A stretch of DNA of 64,000 nucleotides from Antennarius striatus. Lineage: Eukaryota > Chordata > Actinopteri > Lophiiformes > Antennariidae. This document shows positions 32,779 through 42,714 of this stretch, in pieces. The position numbers were made by a program, and so were the translations under genes. The stretch spans positions 13,858,501 through 13,922,500 of the forward strand of contig NC_090797.1 of the NCBI RefSeq assembly GCF_040054535.1. The letters run 5' to 3'. The notes under the pieces were generated by a model, which saw only the letters and a program-made list of their open reading frames with translations, did no database searches and was not told the DNA's origin. How positions within the stretch are numbered: position 1 is the first letter of the stretch; the number at the start of each line of letters is the position of its first letter.

Positions 32779-33711
32779 CAGTGGTACCTCTACTTACGAA
32801 ATTAATTTGTTCTGGAAGAAATTGCGTAAGTAGAAAATTTCGTAAGTAGAGACGCGTTTTCCATGCAAATGCCCTAATCTGTTCCAAGCCCTGAAAAAAT
32901 TCTGACATAATGTTTTATAAAGCATAAAAATGCATCAAAACATGTAACAAATACATGTTACGATTAGATTATTACACAATAAATGAGAGTTGTGCATAAT
33001 GTAAAAAACAAAGAATAGAGTAAAGAATAAAAATGATGGTCATTTACCTTTTAACTGCTGTCCTCATTGTTTTTTTCCCTCTTTGGTTCATTCGCTCCTG
33101 CCTCACGATGCCGAACAACAGAGTGAATTCCAGTCCTCCTTCTGAACTTCTCCAACCACCCACGCAATGCCTTAAACTCCTTAAACTTCCTTTTGTTTTA
33201 ATAACATGGCGATTGCAGATGCATTACGGCCATATTCTTTGGTGAGATCAACCAAACGCATCCCTTGTTCCTGCTTTTCTATTATCTCTTGCTTTGTACG
33301 GGGAAAAAAACTCTTTTCTTCATGTTTTCTTTTCCTCTTTTTTCCGTCAGTTTCTTGGGGTCCATAGTGAATACTCTAAAAGTTAATATATTTACGTAAA
33401 ACTATCAGAACACCTCACTGGTCGAGGGCTGAATGAAAAGGACCCTGCATAGACACCGATCTAGCTCCACACAGAGGTCCCTCTTAGCCAATGGGATACC
33501 AGGAAGATACTAGATAATAGCCAATGGCAGAGCAGCTATGAGAATGTTGCGTTCAGGAACCTGTGGGAGCTGCGAGTATCAGCCGATACTGTATTTTTAC
33601 CTTTCGTAAGTCAAAATTTCTTTCGTAACTAGAGGCAATATTTTCCTGTTGAGAAGTTTTGTAAGTAGAAAATTTCGTAAGTAGAGAAATTCATAAGTAG
33701 AGGTACCACTG
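32779..33711 (-). mobile_element. Tigger-type MITE, copy 1
   Basis: Terminal inverted repeats beginning CAGTGGTACCTCTACTTA at both ends, TA on both flanks (32777-32778 and 33712-33713), length 933 bp. On the minus strand, near 33373-33180, it retains the start of a pogo/Tigger transposase (MDPKKLTEKRGKE, later a CENP-B-like HTH with EYGRNASAIAMLLKQK) but lacks the DDE domain. It is an internally deleted, non-autonomous element. The second copy at 42.7 kb has the same size and the same retained part. Confidence 0.85.
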
Positions 33712-33713
33712 TA

Positions 33714-34744
33714 TTGGTGGAATGCTCCACGACATTAGGGCACTGTATTTGTCCAGATGAATGTGGTTGGTCACGTAAAGCTGGTTAATTTTAAACATGG
33801 TGCTGTTGGTTCTTCGTGGTATAAATGTTACAAAGACAGAAAGGACATTACTGTCAGCCAACAGCTGACATAGCGTCACCAAATCAACGTCTCAATGCAG
33901 GGAGAAGGCGGGGTGGGAGGATGATTGGAGCATGAATGAGATTTTCACAAATAGCAGATAGAAGAAGTTAGAAGATAATTAAAAAATAATAAAGTTTCTT
34001 AAACGTGTCACCAGAAAGCAGCCATGATGTAGTTGAGACTCCTGTAATAAAAGATATCAAGCTTTTTATTAACATGAATGCATTTGCTGATGGTGAATAA
34101 ATAAACTTTCATCTGAAAACGTAACTTAGTGGCAAAATATGTCACAGTTAAATATTTGAGTTGCTCATAAAGTAACTGTTCAATAAAATTTTAAGGCTGA
34201 ACCATCAACCCCTTCCTGCATCAGTCAATCAATGAATGTCTTTTCTACTGTTCCTGTAGTTCTATATTTAGTGAGAAGATCTGTGTCGACCATGAATTAA
34301 GGTCAATCAATATTTTTTCAGAACAGACTCTGCTGACGTACATCATCTCTGCAGATCTGACAGTTTCCAGCCCAGTGGTCTTTATTCTAAGTAGCAGCTC
34401 CGTCTGAATTCCAGAGCACAGAGTACGTCTAAACGTTCAGCACGATTAAGGGTTCATTCCTCATATGAAGTGCTCCTAATCTTTGCCACTCCTCTTTTAA
34501 ATATTAATTGGCTCATTAAATCACTGCCAGCAGGCTGACACCAGTGTGAGATTAATAAGATCCATGTCTGCAGTGTAGAGAAAAACTCCTATCCCCGAAC
34601 TAGACGGGAGTTTGACTGAGGTGTAGGGTTGTGATAGTCAAACGCAGCTTAGAAGGACTCAGACAGTCACACTTTTATTAATCAGTAAGACAAATAGAAT
34701 CCATGTGCTTTACTAAGAATAGACAAAAGAGTTAGAATGGTGTT
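33714..34744. other. Intergenic sequence, candidate noncoding element
   Basis: Positions 34320-34580 form a non-repetitive stretch with homeodomain-like sites (TATTAATTGGCTCATTAAAT) and GACACCAGTGTG. Repeats are absent. It could be regulatory; no coding signal in any frame. Confidence 0.3.
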
Positions 34745-34945
34745 GCAGTGTGTAGTGCATGTTCTCATGTGTGGGTTCTCTCCGGGTTCCCCGGGGCTTC
34801 CTCGTATCTCCAAATACACGTAGCTGAGGTGAATTGGTCACAACTAGGTGTCCGTATGCGTGTGTGTGAGGATGTGTGTTTGTCTTTCATGTGGCAACGT
34901 GGTGAGCTGTCGTCTTAGTTAGGGTGTACGTGAGCGCATCGGTCT
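34745..34945 (+). repeat. Common teleost dispersed repeat fragment
   Basis: GTGTGGGTTCTCTCCGGGTT, TAGCTGAGGTGAATTGGTCA and the following TG-rich segment match the widely dispersed fish repeat whose other parts appear near 4.8, 14.0 and 47.1 kb. Noncoding. Confidence 0.55.
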
Positions 34946-35252
34946 ATAAGGAAGCCAGATTAGCTGTCAGTCAATGTTCCTTCACTACATTCTCACAAGT
35001 ACCTCTGATTGCTTTTGTTTCTCCCACAGAAAAATGACTGAAAACCCATAACAGTGAGCAGGAGCTCAGAACGCTGTACAGGATAAAGAACTGATGTGTC
35101 TCCCTGTCCAATCATCATGTGTTCAATGTTATGATACTCATTTAAAAAAATCATGACTAACTGAGAATTTTTAATTAATGTTCTAAAAATTCTTTTTCAT
35201 GCCTTCGTTCTGATAGATGGAACAGTTTTTGTAGCACGAGACCATACTGTAG

Positions 35253-35310
35253 AACACGTGTCAAACTCCAGGCCAAATGTGGCCCGCCACATCATTTTAT
35301 GAGCATAAAA
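35253..35310 (-). mobile_element. hAT terminal fragment
   Basis: ACACGTGTCAAACTCCAGGC followed by AAATGTGGCCCGCCACATCA resembles the terminal region of the hAT element at 29.43 kb (CAAGGCCCGGGGGCCAGATC). Only one end is present. Confidence 0.45.
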
Positions 35311-36060
35311 GGTCAGAGTGTCTAAAAATAAATCAGTCACAAGTGTTCTTTGGCCAGCACTACATTTCCCATAATACAGTAATTAAGCCAATTTTAACTT
35401 TGACGAAACCATTTTGCCCACACCTCTGGAATATGATTATATAAACAAAGCATATGTTCCTAAGCATATGTGTTCGTATTTTATGCTTAAAAATGTCATA
35501 CTCATCTGCTCTGAGACAATTATTTTAGACAGAAATCAAGTGAATCATAGAACCATTGCATCCTCAGTGATGCGCCAACAGCCAATCCATTTATTGTGAC
35601 AATATTTGCATATTTCTGTAGCTGAGGCTCCTGTTGAAAAACAGGTGTCACGATTCAATGCACCACAAGAATATTATTTGTGGAACGGAATCATCTACAT
35701 TTCTAGTCATTATGCCTGTGATCGGTACGCAAAACCATCTCTAACCACAACCAGTGAAAACGCACCACTTCAATGACATGTGAGAGATGTGGAAGTCTTC
35801 TTTCTGTGGATCAATGCTCAGCACTGCATGAGCCACACATCTACCCCTCAAAACACACAGCAGTGTGTTTACATCAGCATATTCCTGATGCATAAATTAG
35901 CACCAAAACATATCCCGAGGCGAGAAGGAAAAGTTTGCAAGTGAGAAAGTGTAAAGAGATGTTCTACATCAAAAATGTGATATTAATCACTCTATTAAAT
36001 TAATAAGACAAACAAATTGTAAATAATCTATTATATGATCTTTTATATAATCTAAACATT
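35311..36060. other. Intergenic sequence, nothing recognised
   Basis: AT-rich, with short frames only. No gene, RNA or repeat family could be named. Confidence 0.5.
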
Positions 36061-36061
36061 G

Positions 36062-38045
36062 AAGAAGTAGAGGAGGAAAGTGTGTCCGAAGGAAGAGAGA
36101 GAAGAGGAATGCCAAGAGTATAGGACTGAGAGTAGGGACGTTGAATGTTGGAACTATGACAGGAAAAGGTAGAGAGTTGGCTGACATGATGCAGAGGAGG
36201 AAGGTAGACATACTGTGTGTCCAAGAGACCAGGGGGAAAGGTAGCAAGGCTAGAAGTTTAGGAGCAGCGTTCAAGTTGTTCTATCATGGTGTAGATAGGA
36301 AGAGAAATGGAGTAGGAGTTATCCTGAAGGAGGAGTTTGTTAGGAATGTCCTGGAGGTAAAAAGTATCAGAGTGATGAATCTGAAGCTAGAAATTGAAGG
36401 TGTGATGTTCAGAGTTGTTAGTGGGTATTCTCCACAGGTAGGATGTGAGCTGGAGGAGAAGGAGAAATTCTGGTTGGACTTTGATTTAGTGATGCAGAGC
36501 ATGCCTAGAAGTGAGAGAGTTGTCATTGGAGCAGACTTCAATGGACATGTTGTTGCAGGAAACAGAGGTGGTGAGGAGGTGATGGGCAGGTTTGGTATCC
36601 AGGAGAGGAACGCAGAAGGACAGATCGTAGTTGACTTTGTAAAAAGGATGGAAATGGCTGTAGTGAATACTTTCTTCCAGAGGAGGCAGGAACATAGAGT
36701 GACCTATAAGAGTGGTGGTAGGAGCACACAGGTAGACTACATCTTGGGTAGACGGTGTAACCTGAAGGAGATCATTGACTGTAAAGTAGTGGTAGGTGAT
36801 AGTGTAGCCAAGCAGCATAGGATGGTGGTGTGTAGGATGACTCTGGTGGTGAGGAAGATGAAGAGGGCAAAGGCAGAGCAGAAGACGAAATGGTGGAAGC
36901 TGAAAAAGGAAGAGTGTTGCATGACTTTCAGGAAGGAGTTAAGACAGGCTCAGGGTGGTCAGGAGGTGCTTCCAGATGACTGGACAACTACAGCTAATGT
37001 GATCAGGGAGACAGGTAGGAGAGTACTTGGTGTGTCATCAGGAAGGAAAGTAGATAAGGAGACTTGGTGGTGGAATGAGGAGGTACAGGAGTGTATACAG
37101 AGAAAGAGGTTAGCCAAGAGGAAGTGGGACACTGAGAGGACTGAGGAGAGTAGACAGGAGTACAGGGAGATGCAGCGTAAGGTGAAGGTAGAGGTAGCAA
37201 AGGCCAAACAAGAAGCTTATGATGACTTGTATGCTAGGTTGGACAGTAAGGAGGGAGAGACTGATCTATACCGGTTGGCAAGACAGAGAGACAGAGATGG
37301 GAAGGACGTGCAGCAGGTTAGGGTGATTAAGGATAGGGATGGAAGTCTATTGACAGGTGCCAGTAGTGGAAAATGAGAGAGAACAAAGACTAGAAGAGGT
37401 GACTGTTGTGGACCAGGATGTAGCAAAGATTAGTCAGGATGAAGTGAGGAGGGCATTGAAGAGGATGAAGAGTGGAAAGGCAGTCGGTCCTGATGATATA
37501 CCTGTGGAGGTATGGAAGTTTCTGGAGAAAGCTTACGACAGGGTGCCCAGAGAGGAACTGTGGTATTGTATGAGGAAGTCTGGAGTGGCAGAGATGTATG
37601 TTAGAGCGGTGCAGGACATGTATGAGGACTGTAAGACAGTGGTGAGGTGTGTGTAGGTGTGACAGAGGAGTTCAAGGTGGAGGTGGGACTGCATCAGGGA
37701 TCAGCTCTGAGCCCCTTCTTGTTGCTATGGTGATGGACAGGTTGACAGACGAGGTTAGACAGGAATCTCCATGGACTATGATGTTTGCAGATGACATTGT
37801 GATCTGCAGTGAGAGCAGGGAACAGGTGGAGGAGAAGCTAGAGAGGTGGAGGTTTGTCCTGCAAAGGAGAGGAATGAAGGTTAGCCGCAGTAAGACAGAG
37901 TACATGTGTGTGAATGAGAGGAACCCAAGTGGAAGAGTGAGGTTACAGGGAGAAGAGATCAAGAAGGTGGAGGATTTTAAGTACTTAGGGTCAACAGTCC
38001 AGAGCAATGGAGAGTGTGGAAAAGAGGTGAAGAAGCAAATTTATT
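36062..38045 (+). pseudogene. RTE-family LINE, internally deleted and 3'-truncated
   Basis: Positions 36141-37376 encode an apurinic endonuclease domain: MNVGTMTGKGRELADMMQRR, ILCVQETRGKG, GADFNGHVV, a YKSGGRSTQVDYIL catalytic-region block and a basic linker. A frameshift near 37370 leads to the frame of 37357-37656, with RALKRMKSGKAVGPDDIPVE then KAYDRVPREELW. Sequence normally between those blocks (the RT fingers and first palm motif) is missing with the frame kept, joining at about 37524-37530. A stop and frame change near 37655 lead to 37649-38047, with GLHQGSALSP-like residues (one frame change), FADDIVICSES and FKYLGSTVQSNGE. It ends abruptly at about 38045 without 3' UTR. Non-functional. 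Confidence 0.85.
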
Positions 38046-38627
38046 AAAATTAGTATTCATTTATTGTGAAAACAATTCCTCAGTTTCTTTTTTAATTCAA
38101 AGGTCCCTGTATATAAAATCACACAGCTTTTAAGTCATGAAATAAATGACAGCCTTTCTTTTTCATTAGTTAATTGAAACAAACTGGATGTGAGGTCATG
38201 TGACAGATGGCGTGCGGTAAAAGCTTTTAGGATGATGTAGTGCTGCTTATTACTGACAAGAAAAAAAACAGTGTTTAGTTCAGTATTATATATATTGAAT
38301 TATATTATCTTCCCTATGCTTCCTATTAGATGTACTGCCATGAAACGTGACATATTTATGAAGATCCATTTCAGGATGGCCTGTAGTAACCTTTTGTCTA
38401 GCAATAACAAAAGAATATTTCTTACAAGTGTGAGTTCAAAAAGTTATTCCAGAGAAATTTTCTATCTTGACTCACATTTTTTTTTGTAGGTTTTGCTTCA
38501 CTGAACCTTCACCAAGCAAATGATTTGTCATAATGAGAAGTCATATTAAATAAAGAGTCACATTCTCTTTCTAAAAAAAACATTTTCCAGTAAAACATCC
38601 ATCCTTTGCCTCGTAAACAATTGTAAT
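38046..38627. other. Intergenic AT-rich segment
   Basis: No coding signal and no recognised repeat between the truncated RTE copy and the L2 fragment. Confidence 0.5.
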
Positions 38628-38815
38628 CCTCTCATCTATCAATCAATAAACCTGAATTTATATAGCGCTTAATCATATCATCAGACATTTTGAAGCGCTT
38701 TTACAGACAGAGAAACCCAACAGAACCCTCCAGAGCAAGCATAAGAGACGACGGCGGGGAAAAACTCCCTCATTGATGAAGAAACTCCAGGCAGGACCCA
38801 GACTCTGGAGGGCGA
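38628..38815 (-). mobile_element. L2-type LINE 3' end, minus copy
   Basis: The tail ATCAATCAATAAACC and the segment TATATAGCGCTTAATCATAT, then AACCCTCCAGAGCAAGCATA, AGACGACGGCGGGGAAAAAC and CCAGGCAGGACCCAGACTCT, are the reverse complement of the plus copy at 39955-40145. Only the 3' UTR is present. Confidence 0.65.
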
Positions 38816-39306
38816 TCATCCGCTTTGACCGGTTAGGTTGCTATCCCAGTTGGCTACCGGCAAGAGGCGGGAGACACCCTCGATAAGACGCCAGCACATT
38901 GTCGGAATGAGTACATCAGAGGGACAGCACATGTTAGAGGTTTTGGAGATAAAGTCAGAGAGGCCAGACTGAGATGGTTTGGACATGTCCAGAGGAGAGA
39001 TAGTGAATATATTGGTAGAAGGATGCTGAGTTTTGAACTGCCAGGCAGGAGGCCTAGAGGAAGACCAAAGAGGAGGTTTATGGATGTAGTGAAAGAGGAC
39101 ATGAAGGTAGTTGGTGTGAGAGAAGAGGATGCAGAAGACAGGGTTAGATGGAGGACACTGATGCGCTGTGGCGACCCCTGAAGGGAAAAGCCGAAAGGAG
39201 AAGAAGATGACATTGTCGGACCACATGAAAGGAAAGGAAAGGAATTGAACATGGAACCTTCTCGCTGTGAGGCGACAGTGCTACCCACTGCTCCACTGTG
39301 CCACCC
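38816..39306 (-). repeat. Dispersed repeat with tRNA-like end, split by an RTE insertion
   Basis: Left piece 38816-38906 (GACACCCTCGATAAGACGCC) and right piece 39211-39306 (ending, in reverse complement, GGTGGCACAGTGGAGCAGTG with GGTAGCACTGTCGCCTCACA). The right end has an A/B-box-like arrangement. The pieces are separated by the RTE fragment and share its 11-bp duplication. Confidence 0.55.
38907..39210 (+). mobile_element. RTE-family LINE 3' end with target duplication
   Basis: A 304-bp 5'-truncated insertion. It encodes the last part of the RTE protein (NEYIRGTAHVRGFGDKVREA, then RLRWFGHVQRRDSEYIG, GRRPRGRPKRRFMDVVKEDM, up to RCGDP and a stop at about 39181) and ends with an AGAAGAAGATGA tail. 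ACATTGTCGGA is repeated at 38896-38906 and 39210-39220, the expected target-site duplication (first or last base could belong to the element). It is a separate event from the copy at 36-38 kb. Confidence 0.85.
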
Positions 39307-39929
39307 CCCCAAATAAAACATTAACAAGCCTAAACATTGTTAAAGCTTTAGTGCTTTTTCTGGCTGTATTTTATTTTTTTGTTTTTATATATTTTTGGGT
39401 TGCTTGACTCCAAGTGGAATTTTCGCCCATTCTGTGAATAGTATTTGACTCAGGGGTTTCTAGTCACAACTCAAAGAAAATCTTCAAAAAAATAATCCCA
39501 CAAATCTCCTATGTAACGGAGCAGAGTCCTCCATCTGTAGGGATTTAAAATCCACTGGATCAAATTCAATAAAATTTCACACGTGCGTTGTGGGAATCCT
39601 AAGAGGTTCATCACAAAAATGTATTTTTAAAATGTCCATGTTCAGGTAAATTTGAAAATTGACTATTGTAATTCTCTTATATCATAAAGATTATGCTGTA
39701 ATTTTTTATAACTGTCTTCAATATAATACACCTGACATTGACTCTTTGTGTTTTACACTCATTCTTTATGGACAAAATGGGAATTAAATAGAATTTTTGT
39801 ATTTTAAAACTTCCATAATTTTGCAGATTGAACACTTGTCAGAAATCTATATACATACAGTATATACAGCTATCTGCCATTCTCTCTTTCTGTCTCTCTC
39901 TTTCTCTTACTCTGTCCTTATCTTCATTG
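39307..39929. other. Intergenic AT-rich segment
   Basis: No gene seen. Short frames only. Confidence 0.5.
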
Positions 39930-40145
39930 CATTTTTTTCCACTCAACCAGTCAAGGTGGATGGCCGCACAGAAGAGTCTGGGTCCTGCCCGGAGTTTCTT
40001 CCTCAATGAGGGAGGTTTTCCCTGCTGCTGTCTCTTATGCTTGCTCTGGAGGGTTCAGTTGGGTTTTTCTGTCTGTTAAAGCCCTTTGAAATGTCTGTTT
40101 CCATGATTAAGCGCTTTATTAATAAAACTTGATTGATTGATTGAT
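39930..40145 (+). mobile_element. L2-type LINE 3' end, plus copy
   Basis: GAGTCTGGGTCCTGCCCGGA, CTTATGCTTGCTCTGGAGGG and GATTAAGCGCTTTATTAATA, then a (TTGA)n tail at 40128-40149. It forms an inverted pair with the copy at 38628-38815. No ORF. Confidence 0.65.
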
Positions 40146-40149
40146 TGAC

Positions 40150-40966
40150 GTTTATAAAGTCATAAATATGTAGATTGAAGCTGTGGTGACATATTAAATG
40201 TGCAGCCCACAAACACACGAGCAGTTAGCCATTTTCTGGCCAGAAAAACATTGTGTGGTGCGTAAAAAAAACAAGTAACACGAAAACAAGTCCAGATTCA
40301 TTTCTGTTCGGTTCCAAAGCTGCAGACATTGTTAGGCTTGTCAGCTGTCACCCACCACCAGCATCACGAGGAAGCCTGCATCTAGAGATGACGGGCCTCC
40401 ACGCGTGTGGAGCTGCTGGCGCTGCAGCGCCGCGATTGGATGCGCCTCCCTCAACCTGCTTCACTAATGTCGCTCCCTTAGTCTCGAGGAGCAGAGTAGA
40501 AAATCCAAAGTGACTGGAATTATGTAAAATAACACACTGCTAGCTTTTTATAGAAAGGACCGCCTCCTGTTGGCATGGTAACTGGCCACCCTAATTGGCC
40601 CCAATTTCTGGTGGCATCTACCGAGGCGTTCCACTCCTCACTGTCTCACGTGTGCACATCTGGATAATCAAGAGGATGACAGACAGGTGAATGAAACACA
40701 CACACACACACACACACACACTTTCACCTCCTTGTTACTGTTAGCAACCTCCTTTCTGCCCACCATCAGCAGCTCGTCTGCCTCCATGTAGCTTTAGCGT
40801 TTGCCCTGCTTGTTTGAGGCTATTTTCTGTCAACCACCTGTGGGGCCACTTTCTCACCTATGATATGATTTTAAATGTACAGCACACAATTATTACATAG
40901 ACATATATATAGCACACATATATACATGATCCCAAACTGGGAAATTCACAAAAAGCATCATGCCAT
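40150..40966. other. Intergenic sequence with (CA)n
   Basis: A (CA)n at 40697-40721. The open frame at 40253-40513 covers a GC-richer patch (40330-40460) but has no known domain. No gene supported. Confidence 0.45.
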
Positions 40967-41048
40967 CGCTGTGAGCAGGGTTCGAACCTGCGCGGGGAAA
41001 CCCCATTGGATTTCAAGTCCAACGCCTTAACCACTCGGCCATCACAGC
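40967..41048 (-). tRNA. tRNA-Ser(UGA)
   Basis: The reverse complement is a complete 82-nt type II tRNA. Acceptor stem GCTGTGA pairs with TCACAGC, discriminator G. D-arm TGGCCGAGTGGTTAAGGC (A-box). Anticodon stem TTGGA/TCCAA with loop CTTGAAA, anticodon TGA. Variable arm with GGGG/CCCC. T-arm GCAGG TTCGAAC CCTGC (B-box GGTTCGAACC). All stems pair. A run of four T is not directly at the 3' side within about 20 bases, where the sequence reads ATGGCATGATGCTTTTTGTG, and TTTTT comes 11-15 bases after the discriminator. It decodes UCA codons and looks functional. Confidence 0.95.
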
Positions 41049-41911
41049 TGCAGCACACAATGTAAAGTTGATCTTTTCCCCTCATGTGACAGAGACTGTT
41101 TTTCTAACCACCTCAAAATCATGAAGTTTTTTTTTATCGTGTGCTGATCTGAGACACATTTGGGAAATCCTCCCGATCAGGTGACCCCACATGCACTTCG
41201 TTTTTTTTTTTAAAGCACAGCTGTTTCTTACTGTTGCTATGGCAATAGGCAAATATTTATTCACCTGAGATTGCCAGATATAAATCTGGCTCCGTGGAGG
41301 ATGATTAATCACATTAAAGGGAAGAAAGATGAACGGGATTAGAATTTTGGAAATGCATGAACTCACTCGAACAGGAATGTGATGGAGAGCAGATGGAGTG
41401 GACACCAGAACCAGAACCAGATGAGACATCTTTCATTTTACTTTCCTTCATATTAGTGTCACATACACATTCTGTTCATATTCGGTTGACAACAGTCACC
41501 GTCTCCTCAAACCCGTCTGCCAGCCGCTCCTCACACATCAGTAACAGTGATGCACTGTAGCGTCTTTATTTGTTCTGACAAGGTAATACGTGGTCGTATG
41601 ATTTGGCAATGCATTCTGGGATGTTGAATGAAACAAATGCATGCTCTGGCCATTCGAGATGACGCTCGCTGTGAAATCCTTCCTGCATATGAGCGAAGGG
41701 AAGCTGCTCAGAGGTCCACTCATCAGGTATTCTCAAACCCAAGAAGAGGGGATGTTGTCTTCCTGAGATTTGCTTCAACAAAGTAAGTTAAACAAACAGC
41801 AAACAAAACTAAACATGCATTTATTGTTTTATAAAACAAGCATTATCCTGTCTTTTTGAATGGTATTCAACATGAACAATAATTTATTGTTCATTTTGTT
41901 CATATTGTTCA
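41049..41911. other. Intergenic sequence, candidate noncoding element
   Basis: Around 41130-41340 the sequence is non-repetitive and includes GAGGATGATTAATCACATTA, a homeodomain-like block, and AAATATTTATTCACC. It might be a conserved noncoding element. No ORF with recognisable features. Confidence 0.3.
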
Positions 41912-42714
41912 CAGTGGCGGGCCGTCAGGGCCAGCAAAGCCTTTTCTGCTGGCCTAAAACATACTCAGTAAAACACACGTATTCATAAATATTTTTAAAT
42001 AAGCATTTAGTATTATTTATCTTTATAAAAAAGATTTTTCCATTTAAAAAGTTGGATACAATTTTTTATCAAATCATATTTCAGCTACCTAACGTTGTCA
42101 GGTTCCATGAAATCTGTCAGATCTTCAGAATGCACAGCGATGGTTCTGCCTGCTGTAAAGAATGGACACAGCCTGTTCAGTGTACAGCGTTGAACCAATC
42201 AGCTCGCAGAGTCGCAGACCTTAGGCCCTTCATGCAGGTCCTGTTTAGAAGCCCTCTAGAACGCTGACACCTGCTGGTGCAAAGGAGTCATTGCAGGGCA
42301 GTCGCGGACAGCGTTGCTGCTCGGACACACTACTCAGATGGTTTGTGGAGTAAACCAAACTTGATACTTCAAACCTAACTGCTAGGTTAGGTTTTAATTG
42401 TCATTCTGCGAACCTGAACCAGGACATTCGAAGCTACCCACGATGGCTGAAGGAGGAAAAGAGGTAGATCTGGTCATATATTAGAACATCACGACGAGTT
42501 TAATGAGGACACTGTATTTTCTGCAGATGGATTTAAAGCACGTCTGGAGGATTTTGAGTTTTGTTTTTTACTCAACACATTCAATAGGATTTTTGAACAT
42601 GCTGATTGTGCTTTTTGCAATACTACAGACAAAAACGTTGGATGTACATTTCTGCTTGACAAAGGTGAACAAGTTATGTCACTCAGTTTAGCAAAGAGAA
42701 AATTCAGTGACATA

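Noticed and set aside
35987..38007. Minus-strand ORFs of 61-111 codons
   Set aside because: Antisense to the RTE endonuclease and RT remnants.
36062..39210. One RTE element interrupted by a single insertion between 38045 and 38907
   Set aside because: The 3' fragment has its own 11-bp target duplication inside another repeat, so it is an independent insertion.
40253..40513. 86-codon ORF in a GC-richer patch
   Set aside because: No domain, no splice context and no recognisable homolog; chance ORF.
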